A stretch of DNA of 64,000 nucleotides. Source: Pleurodeles waltl. Lineage: Eukaryota > Chordata > Amphibia > Caudata > Salamandridae. Below are positions 1-13,819 of the stretch, piece after piece. Each line of letters begins with the position of its first letter. Position 1 is the first letter of the stretch. A program made the translations under genes and the position numbers. The notes beneath the pieces are model-generated. The model was not told the origin of the DNA. It saw only the letters and a list, made by a program, of their open reading frames with translations, and searched no databases. Where the stretch lies: the NCBI RefSeq assembly GCF_031143425.1, contig NC_090450.1, forward strand, positions 222,033,442 through 222,097,441, read 5' to 3'.

Positions 1-451
1 CCTCATGGGTGGCCTGAACTCTGGACTTTGTCCCTTTTCAGTGTGACCTTTTCTAGCCCTTTGAGCACTAGTTGTTTCTATGCGCTAGAAAACATTAATT
101 ATTTACAAATTCATATCTCCGGTTCCCATTATCCGATTTTAATAATTTTGGTGTCATTTTAAAGATATAAGTATAATATATTTTTATAAATTGGTGATTG
201 ATTTTTTATTGAGTTTTGTGTTTTACGTATTTACTGTTTAGTGATTTTTTCATCCTTTACACACTTGTCTCCTAAATTAAAGCCTTGTTGCCAAGCTACC
301 AAGGGTTGAGCTGGATTAAATTTATTGAGACCTAACTGGACCTAAGTGGGGGTTAGTGGCCTATAGCTAGGTGTAGGTATTTACCTTCCCTTACCAATAA
401 TACACTTTCCAACAGCATCTAACAAATATCTATGGATCAATGGGGAAATTA
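1..451. other. AT-rich flank, no gene seen
   Basis: No open frame, terminal repeat or recognised family is visible here. The stretch is AT-rich and ends at the target duplication of the hAT-like element that follows. Confidence 0.5.
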
Positions 452-459
452 CCTTAGAG

Positions 460-3400
460 CAGAGGTCTTCAAACTTTTTTAGGCCAAGCCCCCCCAACAA
501 TGTTTTTTAGGAGTCGGGCCCCCATCACTAAAATTTCTGGAAGGTGGAAATTAGCAACCTTGACAACTATTTTAATCCCAGGTGTTATCTGACAAATCAT
601 TTTCGCAACAGTGAATCAACATTAGTGTTTTGTAAATTTAAGTTATGTGAGTTGTAAATCTGGCCCAAAACTTCAGAACTCATGCAACACGTTTTGATGG
701 GGAACTTTCTTTTGATTGAAAACCGCTGCACGGACAGTGCATGTACCCCCACCCTTCAGGTCCACATCTAGTACCATGAAGACTGATCCAGCGAACAAGC
801 AGAATGTTGGCAGACCTTGGCAACCAAATCATTCACTGGGAAATGTCTTTGCTCTGAAGATACAACTCAAATGAAATTCCCACTGTCATGTTTATTTTGT
901 ATTATCCTGCAAAAGCAGTATAGATGCCATGGGCCCTGGTGCAAGCAATGACAATGCCTTCCTTGACTAGAGCAGGGATAGGAATACACAGCAATTTTCA
1001 GAGTTTAAAAGGCTGGATCTGCATGAAGGGTGACAACACTGTCACAAATAAACAGAGGTGGTGCAAAGCTGCAACAAATGGCCTAAAAACACATTCTTAT
1101 TATGGGAAATATTATGAAAAACGCTAAAATGTAATTTTGTGTAAGGCTCCGAAAACACCTGCATCAAAGCAAATTTGCAGAATCCAAACTGCTGTTTACT
1201 AAAATGCCAGGACTCACACAGATAAGACTCTCAACTGCGGTCTCTTGGCAGCAAAGTGCAAGGACACTAGCTCATCAGCATTTCTACAGTGAGTTATGCC
1301 TTGTGAAAGACCTCAAAGCGATCTTTTATTTTCCGCCTATTTTTATTTAATGGTTCCTTATTGTCTGTTATCAGTGTATTTCTCTGACTTAGACAAAGAT
1401 TCTCAGCAAATACAGCATCACCTGGGCATTGAGCAACAGAGGTGATTCCAGAATTTAACCTTTTAATGTGACTCATAATTTGTATATTTGCAGTGATTCG
1501 GTGGCTGCAACCTAAAAGAACCAGCGGGGGCATACATTTCTGGATATTACATCCTGGGTCACTAATATTCCTTTCTCTTCGGTAAAAACCACACAATTTT
1601 CCTCAGCCTTCCTTTTTTTCAAATATGTGAACAGCCCAGGGAACTCTCCCATTTCCTAGGTTTGTGTTTAAGTGTGAAATAATCTCTGCTTCTCTGAGAG
1701 TGTGAATGCCTGTTGAGTGAGAATGCGTGTACGAGTGTCATGCTCAGAAGAAAAATAAAATTTATGTTTGGCTATCCTGCAGATTTTTTTTAAAATGTGT
1801 TAAGGCGTCCTTTTATGTCAATTTTATACAAATTAGGACTCGTTTTAGGCCGATGAATCTTTTGACCCAGTGGTGAGACACCGTAGAACGAGATAACTGA
1901 TCAATATGTCAAGCAATATATCAATAACGTTATCAACATATATCACCACAATATACTTTACTTTGGATAAAGATATTTATTAAATTGTCGGCGCCACCAT
2001 GACCTTTCAGCCATGAATAACCACACCTTTATTAGAGTTTTTGTGAATTTTATTTCCTATTGATTACAATCTAATAATAGAAGTGTTAACCTCAAAACCA
2101 AGCAGCATAAGACTAAAGTCACAACTCGACAGCTATGATAAGACTTCAATAATGCAAAGATCACAACATAAGAGTACCAACATAAGATATTCATAGATCA
2201 GAGTGCATAGAATATCGTATACGTCTCAGTTCAGCATAGCACAATGTCAGTCACGTCTATTTGCGTCAGTCAAAGTGATCACCTAGCCTAACCACTGATT
2301 AGCATCAGCATGTTGGACTTCATGCAAAATAATTTTGAACACAAATTTGGAAAACATCTGACTAAGGTCTCTATCCAAAAATACAGCAGTTGGTACTTAG
2401 AAAGGAAAAGCAAGCAGACAAGTTACAATAGCATTGTCATAATTACCCTCCTCGGAATAGGTCAGCATACAGGATCAGTCTTCGTCTTCAGGACATCAGT
2501 TGGATCGGCAACAGTTTATTTCATCTAAGGGACGGGGGGACACTTCCCTCATAAGGAGGAAAAGTGTAAAGGGTCAGTCTATGGATGAGGATGGTTTTGT
2601 CTAAGTCTCAAATCACCAAACCGAGTGACAGAGTTTCTGGATGCAATCAATATCATTCCCTACCTAATTCTAATTCCCTTCTGTGTCATGAGTTTTTATC
2701 TCTTTTTCACAATACCTTCCCCCAAAATTCTGTTGGATATTCACTGTACCCACTATCTTCAACCTATCATATTATACATTAGGTAATCCAAATTGTCACC
2801 CCACGATAATGTCTTCACAATTGACGTCTTCGTAGGTGGCACATCCGGGGTTACTTCATCCTTTGGCACGTTCTTCGGGTCAAGAGTTCTCTTTTCCATG
2901 GTTAAATGTCCTTTAATATTTCTACCTTTTGTTGCAAAACGTATAAAACTTATACTAAGGCAGCTAGCATGCGGATGAGAACAAGATGAAATTAGATACA
3001 TAAGACGAAGGAAAAGAACAAATGCTGGGTCATGGCCCTTTACGAGTCAGCACACTGGAAAACAGAAAATACGCTTTAATATGAGAGCTACACGGCTAAA
3101 ATTTCAACTCACGCTAACTTAAGGCCTATAAAATTTTAAATGCAATATCGTAAATACTAATATAAGTTTGGTTAATCATATCATAAACAAGTTTACTCAT
3201 TATTGTCATTAGTTCAGTTCATCATAGTCATAATTCAAATGCACAGTAAGCAAATAAATATTGTCGTTTTCTAGGTGCAGCATTGTTAAGCATTTCACAC
3301 TACCATACGTAATATTTAAGCTACGCTCTCTCAAATGTATCTGAGAGTAGCTTTAGATGTCTAGCCTGCGGCGCACAGAACAATGTAAAAGACACGAGCA

Positions 3401-3759
3401 AGGAAAGTGAAAAGCAGCAGCAATGAGGGGAAGGTAGGGAAGAAGTGCCGCTTTCCCTGCAAAGCAGTTTGTTTTTAAGCTTTATTTTTGATGGTTGCAT
3501 AACTTGTGGGCATTTCCTGCCTCTACGCTGTTGTGCATCTGATTGGAGGAACATCAGAATTGATGCTTCCACACAGTGACTGTCTACTCTGACGGCTTCC
3601 TCCAGAGAAAATCCTGTTTGCGATGGAAAATATCCCAGAGAAGAAACCTTAGTAAACGTACTTCGGAATAGAAGTGGAAATCTTTTGGTGGAGCTTGTGC
3701 CCCCCCAGAAGTGTTTTCACGCCTCCCCGGGGGGCGCGCCCCCAGTTTGAAGACCTCTG
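460..3759. mobile_element. non-autonomous hAT-like DNA transposon, 3.3 kb
   Basis: The ends are inverted repeats: the left end starts cagaggtcttcaaact and the right end finishes agtttgaagacctctg, a perfect 16-bp pair. Just outside lies the same 8-bp word, ccttagag, at 452-459 and 3760-3767. An 8-bp duplication and a terminus of the CAG(N)GGTYNTCAAACTT type with C-rich subterminal DNA are hallmarks of vertebrate hAT (Charlie-like) elements. No transposase-like protein is visible in any frame, so this copy depended on an enzyme supplied elsewhere. The intact duplication shows that both ends belong to one insertion. The interior is AT-rich and unrecognised. Confidence 0.85.
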
Positions 3760-3767
3760 CCTTAGAG

Positions 3768-5150
3768 TCTAAGCTATTAAAGAGGAAAATCTATCTAGCA
3801 AAACACATATGTATAAAAAGATGAAGAACTGAAATAGGACAAAAATAAATGGAAAAATAGAGAGGAAGGTGTTAGCATTTCAGTAGCTTGGACAAGAGTC
3901 TTCTTATAGAGTCAAGTGTAAGCCTAAGCCACACTCAGCAAAGCACGGTACACAAAAGGGAAAGTCAGAGGTCTGTACCTCTCAAAGTCCAGGGAAAAGT
4001 CTACCTACAGTAAATCACTCAAAGTCCTAGTTAATACCACAAAATACACTTAGGGAACACCCTCCTGATCACACCATCATGGGCTCTAATGTATTCTTCT
4101 GTTCTTCTGTAACTTGAAACATTAGCTCCTTTTCTCATACCAGTCGTGAGAATTCTATTGGCACTCTAGACATCGTTTGTAACATATATAAATAGGGTAC
4201 AGTCATCTTGCACTTGGTCTCTCCCTGTTCTCACTTCAAGGTTTTTCTCTCAGATTATTAGTAAAACAATAGTACATCTATTTCCAAATTAACATTTCAT
4301 GTGAATGCACCTGAAATGGAATGACACGTTAGCAGAAAATGAAGGAGAGTTTCTCACATTAAAAAAAATCACGCCTAGTTAAGTCAACTTTAAACATTAT
4401 TCAGCAATGCCCATTAAATTTTATGTTATATTGTGCACACATTAATTTTTACATTTGTATAAATGCCAATTACATAGATTCAAATAGAATTTTATGTTAT
4501 AGTCAAAATAAATGCAGACGTTTGCTAATAAATGAGCTTAGATGTATTGGGGAAATACATTTCCAGACGAAACTGTAGAACATTAGTGCTCACATTATTA
4601 CATAAATTGTTATAGTTTCAACTGAAGATACATTCAAATAACATGAGGATGGTTATATAAATACATTCAATAATTACCTTCTATTTAATAAGGTTTAGGC
4701 ACACTGAATACATTTTTCTAACACTACAGTGAAAGCTCCTCATAATTGATGTTGAAGGCACCACTTTCCATTAGTCATATGTTAAATCACACAATATATC
4801 AGGTTTGTGAATACATATAAGTCATGATTGTGACGTCAGGGGTTGCAGCAAACTCTACACTGCTCTAAGTACTATGAGAACAGCTTTCATCTGCTTGAAA
4901 TTGTACATCATACTTAGGATAACGATGGACTGAACATAATCTTCTATGTTGTTTCTCATTAGTAACAATGGTAAACCAACCAACAGGTCAAGCAATTGAA
5001 CTGTGAATAGAATCCAAGTGTTAAACATAAAAATGGGTTTTTGTGTATAGTCCTGGGAGGCAGTAACTGCTGCTGTGGAGTGCTAATGTATTTCTGTGAG
5101 TCGGTAGTAATGTGCTTTAGGTGACATGAGCATTGCTGTGCTTTGGTAGT
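3768..5150. other. AT-rich stretch, no feature recognised
   Basis: Only short chance frames are present, with no terminal repeats or protein similarity that I can see. The composition shifts to GT-rich at about 5.15 kb, where the degenerate repeat block begins. Confidence 0.4.
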
Positions 5151-7880
5151 CAAGCACTCCAAATGATAGAGTCATGATGGAATGTGGGACTCCTAGGGTA
5201 GGGAGTGGTAGTGCATTGATGGTGGTGTGGATATTGGTGTCATTTTAGTCCAATAGTGTTTTGTTAATGTGACATCCCAGGGCTGTGAGTAGGCAATGCA
5301 ATAGTGAGAATGTGGTGGGATGGTGGAGGGGTGTGGCTGTGTGGATGGAAGCAGAATACTGGAGGGATCCAAGTTGATAGTACTGTATCAAGTGCTGGAA
5401 TTTGCTTGATCACTTGATGGGGTGGTGTAGTAGGAGTGAGGTGCTAGGGTGCTACTATTGTGCTACAAGGCAATAGTTCATAAGTGGTAAGGTTATGCCG
5501 GGGTATGTTTTTTTCTCGTGCAAACCATGCATTCTGTGTGCCTATAGACATTCAGTAGGTCATGATATGATGGTTGATGAAAGTATGATTCCATGATTTG
5601 ATGCAGTGGTGGGTATGGTTGTGTGTAGTGGCTGAGACAGCTGTGGGAGATCAATTCTGAGTGGTAACTTTTGTGGTGTGGGGATGGTTATGCATTGGTG
5701 AAAAGGTAATAAAATGGTGTTGGATAGTAACGTGCTGGGAGATGTTAGTGTGTGGGTCAGGTCATAGTGCTTCAGTGTGGAGGGTAACACACTAGTGGGC
5801 AATGGTGATTATGGCAGCAGTGATGTGAAGTTGGTAGAGTGATGCAAAGAGATAGTATGAACCCGAATATTGGCTGTACTGTAGAAATTGGGTAACAGTG
5901 TTGAGTAGTGGAACAGTATTGCTAATGGAGTTTTACAGTAATGTGATGCTATTGATTGTCATACAATACTGGGACAATATTGCAGGGCCTGTGTTGGTAT
6001 TGTCATGCTATTGTGGTCAGGCCCTGGAGGAAGTAAGTGGCATCATGGGAGTGGTAAAGTGCTCCTTGGGGTGATAGTTTGGTCATGGAGTGGCTGTGAA
6101 GGGCTGAGCTTGCTGGCATGTTCAGGTGAGGAGGTTGTAGTCAGAGATGGTGAGTGCAATGTTTGTGGCTGTAATGCAGTGACTGCTAGTGGAAATGACT
6201 AGCTGATAGGTGGTTGGCTGGCATGTGATGGATAATACTAGTGCTGTAAGGTGGTAATGCAGTTGTGTGGTTGGTGCAGGAGGTAAGCGGTTGTACACAC
6301 GGGAAAGTTTAATGGTGTGAGGTCATCATAGTGAATTCATGTGGCTGGTGTTGGGTGAAAATGAGTTCTGGGGATGGTAGAGCAGTATTGTTTGGGTAGT
6401 ACTGTTTAATCAAGAATAATTGCATTGGTGGTGGTTTTAGTGAGGGGAAAGATCTTAGACTCATACTGTAAAGTGGCATTGTCAGAGATGTTTTTAAGCG
6501 TAGGCAGTGCTTGTGTAATGTTATTGGTAGTAGTTGAGTGGCGCTAGCTGGTGGCAGAGTGGATGGAGGTATTAATGTGGTGCTGGGTGACATTGTAGTA
6601 GTAGGGGGTGGTAGTTTAATATGATAAGGCAGCCTTGTTGGGTTGGAACATGACTGCAATGGTAGAGTGAGAGTGTAATTGTGAGAGGGCAGTGCAATTG
6701 TGGATGGGTGGTGAAGAGCTGTAAAGATTATTGAGTTAGTAGGGTAAGTGATGCAGTGATGTTGCTGTTTGTGCAGTGCTACGCTGTTGTAGTGTTGTAG
6801 TGTGATGCTACCAAGACAACCATGATGGAGGCAATTTCGAAGTGCCGTAAGATTGAATTGTGGTGATGGGGTGGTAATACAGTTAATGTGATGATGGCAA
6901 TCTAAGATGATAATGCACTGGGGCAGTAGTGCAGTGGTGAAAAAGTAGTCAATGGACAAGAGCTGGTAGCATAGTGGTGCTGGAATTGTGAGTGCTATTT
7001 TGTGGGGTTCATAGAGTATTGGGATGTTGGTGTGTATTTCGGGGCCATAGTGAAGTTCGGCTTGTGGTACAGATGTTGTTATGACTGAACACTTGTTACC
7101 CTGATTGATGATGGTGAGATCCTGCATGGCTACATGTGTGTGCATGTAGGGTCATATGATTCTGGAGTGTGTTATTGTTCACTTGGATGGTATTTAAATG
7201 GCAATACATAGCTTTAGTTAGTATCTCATTGCTGGGTTATGGTAGGAGGGCAGTAGTGATAATGGATCAGTAGTGAATTAGTTGGAATAACAGAATGGTG
7301 ATGATTAGTGGAACTGTGGTTCTCTCAGGTGGTAATGGTAGTTTCATTACAGTGGTAGGAAGCAGTTATGTAGTCATGGGTAAGACAGTGACCATAGCAT
7401 TTTGGCATGTTAGCAGGGTGGGCTCCAGGGTAAGAGCTTTCAACTGGAAGTGCAGTTCTTGTGAAGAGAGGAAATGCAGTGATGCAGAAATGATAATGCA
7501 GTGGCAGGGCTGTGCAATGACAGTGTGGTGCTACATGATGGTCTTGTGGTTTTGGAAGTGACAGCATTGTGGTAATAAGTGTTAGTTTAGTGCTATTGGA
7601 GTGTGCTGAGGTTGGCAGTGTGGCACTCTGGGTATGACAGAGCAGTGGTGTGGGGTGACTGTGCAGTAGTTAGGTGTTAATATGGGAGGGAAAAGTGCAA
7701 CCTTAGGCGATGGTACAAAGGTTAAGACCATTATAGGGGCCATTTTGGCAGTGGAGGTGGTAGGGCTATAATGTGGGTGATAGAGGGGTGTGGGTTGAAA
7801 GTAGGGTATTGTGGCATGAAACATGTACGTGCTATGCTACATTGTGAGGTGCAGTGTTGGGGGTAGTGTGTTATCAGTAG
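5150..7880. repeat. degenerate GT-rich repeat block 1
   Basis: Words such as gtggtagtgcagtg, gtgctggg and taatgcagtg recur throughout at irregular spacing, giving the plus strand a strong excess of G and T over C and A. The units have drifted too far to fix a period by eye. The bias leaves long chance frames on the minus strand, including one of 278 codons at 6309-7145 rich in His, Thr, Pro and Leu; I treat these as artefacts. The same family reappears at 12.96-13.8, 15.37-16.49 and 19.28-19.6 kb in the same orientation. Confidence 0.7.
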
Positions 7881-8194
7881 TGCTACTGTATTGTCCTGAA
7901 GTAATTTGTTGGTTGAGATAGAAATTCATGGGCATATCCACCTACATTTCAAGCAATGCAGGGCAGCCAACAAAGTTGCTGCGCTGAGCTGCATTGTCTG
8001 AAAGGGAGACAGTAGAATGGGCCATATCAGCTAGGATATCGTGCATTTCTGCTGTATCCTAGATCTGGAATGCAGCTTGCTTAGAAAGAGGAAGTAACAG
8101 GGAGAAATGAAGCAATTTCTCCTCCTTACTACTTGGTCAGGGAGGTGTAGCGTGTTGATGGATTCCCAAGTTTACTACCTTTAATAAATCTGTG

Positions 8195-11100
8195 TGTTAG
8201 AAATGGGGTCTCTAGTTGGCAGTAGTTGGCATCCTGTCTAAGTAGGGACCCTCACTCTTTCAGGGTAAGCGAGCCACACAGTTATGAGAACCCCTGCTCA
8301 CCCCTTGGTAACTCGGAATGAGCGGTCAGGCTTATCTCAGAGTGTAGGAAGCTGGCTCTGTATATACTATAACAAAATGAGGTATAGTATGCACAGGGTC
8401 CAGGTGGTCCCCAGAGGTTTAACAGAAGAAGATAATACTAATACTCTCTTTTGTGGAAGTGTAGTCGAGCAGTTAGGCTTATCAGAGGGTAGTGCAAAGC
8501 ATTTGTTGTACACACACAGACAGTAGAAGAAGCACACACTCAATGACTTAACCCCAGACCAATGGTTTTTATGTAGCAAAAATGTATTTTCTTAATTTAG
8601 TTTTAGAACCATAAGATTCAAGTTGCAGATAAATACTTCAGTAGATTCATATTTCACACATGTGTCAACAGTACTTTGTTTGAAAGTTATACAGTTTTTG
8701 AATTATTGGCAATAATCTGTTTAAAAAATGGTCACAGTGCAATTTTCACAAACAGTTCCTGGGGGGAAGAAATGTTAGTTTGATTTGCAGGTAAGTACAA
8801 CACTTACAGTTTCAGTGTCCAGGTTTTAGGAAGTCCACAGGTTGGGGTTCTAGTTAACCCCAAACACCGACCACCAGCAACATGGGGCTGGCCGGGTGCA
8901 GAGGTTAATGATGAGCAAATTTAACGTGGGCTCCTATGGAGATAGAGGGTACTCGGAATCAGGCCTGCCTGCAGGTAAGTACCCACAGCTCGGACGACAG
9001 ACCAGGGGGGATTCGAGGAGCACTGGAGGGGCCACAAGTAGGCACAAACACACACCCTCAGCGGCACAGGGGCGGCCTGGTCAAGGGGGCAAACTTAACA
9101 TCGGGCTTCCAACGCTCTATGAGCGGACCCTGGGGGTCACCTAGAGGCTGCAGGCGAGGTCCAGGGTCTTGGGTAAACCACAGGAGGGCCACCTATTAAA
9201 CATTGTTGCACTGGAGGTTGGTGTCTCCAGGGCCTGGGGGCTGCGGGTGCAGTGTGTCTTTAGGCGTCAGATATCTTCATCCGGAGCTTAGTGGTCATGG
9301 GGGTCCTCGGGATTCCCTCTGCAGGCATCATCATGAATGGGTGGAGAGGTCAACCCAGGGTGGTTACTTGCTCCCAATCACCTGGGGATCCTCTCTAGCT
9401 CGGTGGACCACCTGGGTATGGGCAGTGGGCGTCGGGTGCAGAGTGGTCAGGACTCATGCATTCGGAGTGAAGCTGGAGTCCTTGGTTTTACTTAGACAGA
9501 GCCTCTGTCCTCTGGAGTTCTTAGTCCTTTTGGGTGCATGGCAGGCCTCTGGAGCTTGGCAGAGGTCGCTGGTCCCACTGGACGCATCGCTGTTCTTTTA
9601 TAGGTTTTTTGAAGCAGGAGACAGGCCGGTAGGGCTGGGGCCAAAGCAGTTGTCATCTTCCTTCTTCTCTTCTGAAAGTTTCAACTAAGCGGTCCTTCTT
9701 CTTCTTGTCAGGCCACCAGGAATCTGGTGAGTTAGGTTCAGGGAAGCCCTTAAATACACGATTTAGGGGTGTTGCAAAGGTCAGAGGGCAGTAGCCAATG
9801 GCTACTGTCCCTGAGGGTGGCTACACACTCCTTGAGTCCACTCCCTTTGGGGAGGGGGCACATTCCTATCCCTATTGGTCCCTGTCCTCCAAACCAAGAT
9901 GGAGGATTCTGCAGGAAGGGGGCCACTTCAGCTCTGGACACCTTGAAGTGGTCACTCCTCCTTCTTTTTCTTAAGTTACCGCCGAACTTGCCACCTAAAG
10001 TGGAGTTTTGTAGGGGGGTGAGCATCTCTACTAGCTGGAGAACCCTGGGGCACTGTAACACGAGGCCTGAGCCATTTACGGCTCACTGCCAGGTGTTACA
10101 GTTCCTGCAGGGGGCAGGTGTGAAGCAGCTCTACCCAGAGTAGGCTTTGTATCTGGCCTCAGAGAACACAAAGCCCCTCACCCCATGGGGTCAGAAACGT
10201 GTCTGCTAGTGGCAGGCTGGCACAGACCAGTCAGTCCTACACTAGAGGATTGGGTAAAATACAAGGGGCATCTCTTAGATGCCCTCTGTGTGCTTTTTAG
10301 AATTAATCCAACACTGGCCTCAGTATGGGTTTATTGTGCTGAGAAGTTTGATGCCAACCTTCCCAGTATGCAGTGAAGCCATTATGGAACTGTGGAGTTC
10401 ATAATGACAAACTCCCAGACCATATACTTAATCTGGCCACGCTGCACTTAGAATGTCTAAGAATGGACTTAGACACTGTAGGGGTATATTATTCATGCAG
10501 CTGCCCTCAACTGTGGTATAGTGCACCCTGCCTTAGGGTTGTAAGGCCGGCTAGAGGGGTGACTTACCTATGCCACAGGAAGTGTTTTGTGGGCATGGCA
10601 CCATGAGGGGGATGCCATGTTGACTTTGCCTTTTTCTCCCCACCAACACACACAATGTGCAATAGCAGTGTGCATGTGTTAGGTGAGGGGTCCCTTAAGG
10701 TGGCACAACACATGCTGCAGCCCTTAGGGACCCTCCCTTGTCACAGGGCCCTTGGTACCACTGGTACCTTTTACAAGGGACTTATCTGTGTGCCAAAGGT
10801 GTGCCAATTGTGGAAACAATGGTACATTTTTAGGGAAAGAACACTGGTGCTGGGGCATGGTTAGCAGGATACTAACACACTCTCAGTCAAGTCAGCATCA
10901 ATATTAGACAAAATGTGAGGGGGGTAACTGCAACAAGTACCAATTTCCTACACAGAGGCAATGTGGAAAGTATTTGTACACATACAGTAACACAGTGAAA
11001 ACACTACAAATAACTCCACACCAGTTTAGAAAAGTAGCCAATATTTATCAGAATACAACAAGACTGAAAAACAAAAATCCAACATACACAAGTAATATAT

Positions 11101-12760
11101 CACTTTTTAACGGTTTCAATGAGTCTTAATCCATAGGAATCAACAGTTGCATCTTTTTAGCACAAAGTATCTGAGATGCGTGAAAACAAAGATGATGTGG
11201 GCTGCAGGGGAGCTAAGGTGCCTAAAAGTAAAGTGATGCATTGGTTCCTTACTGTGCAGGGGTACTGAGCAGGGGAGGTGATGTGTTGATTGTTTCCTCG
11301 CAGGGGAGGCGATGCATTGGTTCGTTACTGGCAGGGAGGGTGAAGCACTGATTCTTTCCTCACAGGAAAGGTGATGCGTTGATTTTCCGGATATGCAGCC
11401 CCTCCGTTCCTTACTGCAGTGCAGGGTTGATGAGAAATTGACACCTTGGGGATGATGCTTGTAAAATCGAGAAGTGCTGTGTTGATGAAGCCCCAGTCCC
11501 AGGACAGAAGCAGCTAGCAGCAGGCCAGGACAACAAAGCAACAGGCAGAGTGGCAGTCTCTCCTACGACATCCAGCTCTTCTTCTTGGCAGAATGTCTTA
11601 AGTCCAGAAGTGTTCTAACTTTATGGGGTCAGAGGTCCAGTACTTACAGCCATTTCTGTCTTTGAAGTAGGCAAACTTTAAAGAGAAGTCTTAAAAGTGC
11701 ATAGGACCCTGCCTTTCCCTGCTCTGGCCCCGGACACACTCCATTGAGTGAGGACAGGCACAGCCCTATACAAGTGCAAGTTCAGCTCCTCCCGCCACTC
11801 TAGCTCAGGAAGGCCCATCAGCCTGGTGATGGGCCATCAGGATATGCACGGCACACTTCAGCATCCTTTATGTGATTGTCTACAGTGATTACACAAACAG
11901 CTCAAATGCCATCCTGACCCAGATGTATATTCAGCAAACAGGCAGAGGCATTATCAAACTTACAATTTAAAAATCAACTTCACCAAGATATGTATTTTTA
12001 AATTGTGAGTTCAGAGACCCCAAACTTCACATCTCGATCTGCTCCCAATAGGATATTACACTTAAAAGATATTTAAATGCAATCCCCATGTTACCCGATG
12101 GGAGAGATAGTCCTTGCAATGGTGAAAACTGAATTTAGCAGTATTTTACTCTCAGTACATGTAAAACACACAAGTAGATGTCCTACCTTTTAAGGCAATC
12201 TCCCTGTCACCCTATGGGAGAGATAGTCCTTGCAATGGTGAAAACTGAATTTAACAGTATTTTACTCTCAGGACATGTTAAACACAAGAGTAGATGTCCT
12301 ACCTTTTAAATACACTGCACCCTGCCCATGGGGCTGCCTTGGGCCTAACTTAGAGGTGATTTACATGTAGTAAAACGTAAGGTTTGGGCCTGACAAGTGG
12401 GTGCACTTGCACTTGCCAGGGCAAAATGGCAGTTTAAAACTGCACACACATGCACCGCAGTGACAGGTCTGAGACATGTTTACAGAGCTACTCATGTGGG
12501 AGGCACGATCATTGCTGCAGGCCCACTAGTAGAATTTGATTGACAGGCCCTGAACACACAAAGTGCACTTTACCAGAGACTTACTAGTAAATCAAATATG
12601 CCAATCATGGAAAAAACAATCACCAATACATTTTAGACAGAGGGCATATGCACTTTAATACTGGTTAGCAGTGGTAAAATTCCCAGAGTGCTAAAGTCAA
12701 CAAAACCAGGTCAGACAAAATAGGAGGAAAAGGCAAAATGTTTGGTGATACCCCTGCAAC
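8195..12760. mobile_element. LTR-like family A, copy 1 (interrupted)
   Basis: This copy starts tgttagaaatggggtc and matches, segment by segment, the copies at 20.06 and 22.07 kb: the 'gaccctcact..agtcagggtaa' block, the 'gtaacacagtgaaaacac' block, the 'aggacatgt.aaacaca' block and the closing 'ggaggaa..aaaatgttt' block. It is split at 8343-10952 by a family B element; the two parts rejoin after removal of one 5-bp duplication. The 3' terminus has been lost or diverged after about 12760. No coding capacity is seen. TG..CA ends and 5-bp duplications (best seen in copy 3) suggest a large solo LTR or an LTR-type non-autonomous element; which one is inference. Confidence 0.7.
8343..10952. mobile_element. 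LTR-like family B, complete copy nested in family A
   Basis: The element begins tgtaggaagctggctctg and ends aatttcctaca, so its tips are short inverted repeats of the TG..CA type (tgtaggaa / ttcctaca). The 5-bp word cagag directly abuts both ends (8338-8342 and 10953-10957), as expected for LTR-element integration. The length is 2610 bp. No gag or pol similarity appears in any frame; the frames of up to 161 codons inside have no family character. A 5'-similar copy starts at 33282. It may be an unusually long solo LTR or a coding-free (LARD/TRIM-like) element. Confidence 0.8.
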
Positions 12761-12955
12761 ACTGGGAACACCCAGAGATCTATGGGATTATGCATGGGAA
12801 CACCCATTCTCAAACGAGGAAACACCTTCCTAATGCAAAGCAATGAGAGGCAGCACTATGCATTGCCTTGTGTTACTTTTTAAAAAAAATTCCACGCAAA
12901 GATACACAAATCGGATTTATGTGGCTTTGTAAATCACAACTAAAATTTTGTATCA

Positions 12956-13800
12956 TGGCTGCACCAAGAAAGTGGTGCACCCATGATGCACATTATTAGT
13001 AAAATCTGCCCTGCAGTGTGTAGTTTTAACATGCATCTGGTCATTGGTAGTGAAGTCCTTGACAATGTAAGTCTAGTACTAGGGCAGTGATCCTTAAGCC
13101 CTGTACTTGGTAATGCTATAGTGGTTGGTCTATTATCATCTTTCTGGAATTTAGCACTAGTGTTGGATTTGGTGGTGCAGAAGAATGAGATGTTAGTACC
13201 TGTCATTCTGGTAGTTGTTCAATAAAGGAGCGCAGCAGCAGGTAGGTTGTGCACCGGTGTGGGGATTGCAGTGTTAATGTGGTGCTGGGAGAGGCAATAT
13301 ATCTTCGGGTGGGGTAGCGTAGTGCTGGGCTCTTGGTATGGGTGGCAATTCTGTCTAGTAAGTGAAGTACTGGGGATTGATAGTTAAGTCTTGGGTGCAG
13401 AACATTGGCAGACCATTGGTCTGTTGAGTAACACTGTGGTTGTTATGACCCAGTGCCTGATGCATTGTGAGGAATTTGGGGTTACCTGAAGATGGCAGTG
13501 CAGAGTTGTGGGAGAGGTATAGAGTAAGAAAAAAGCTTTGTGCAGAAGCGAGGCAGTAATGAACTTTTGAGTGTGATATTGGCTTGTAGTTCATTGATCT
13601 TAGGTAGTGTTGGGAGTGACTGTGATAGTGGTTTGTACTAGTTGGGTTGTGGAGATGGTGTGAGTAGGTAGTTTTTTAGACTGGGTGAGGCAAAAGTGTT
13701 GGTGTAGATAATGGACAAAGAGTTTGATTCTCTGGTGTTATGTTATGTGATATTTCTAAAGCATGACATTCGTCAAGGGTATCTTGGCCTGATGGTGTCA
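12956..13800. repeat. degenerate GT-rich repeat block 2
   Basis: Same word usage and strand bias as the block at 5.15-7.88 kb (gtggtgctggg, tagtgcagtg). It ends where the LINE remnant begins and resumes beyond it, so the LINE probably inserted into one earlier array. Confidence 0.6.
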
Positions 13801-13819
13801 ATAGAATGAGTGCGTGTAG

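Noticed and set aside
6309..7145. 278-codon minus-strand frame
   Set aside because: It lies wholly in the GT-rich degenerate repeat. Its His/Thr/Pro/Leu-rich translation reflects the strand bias and has no domain.
9203..9688. 161-codon plus-strand frame
   Set aside because: Inside LTR-like family B. The homologous stretch at 33.3-34.3 kb does not keep the frame.
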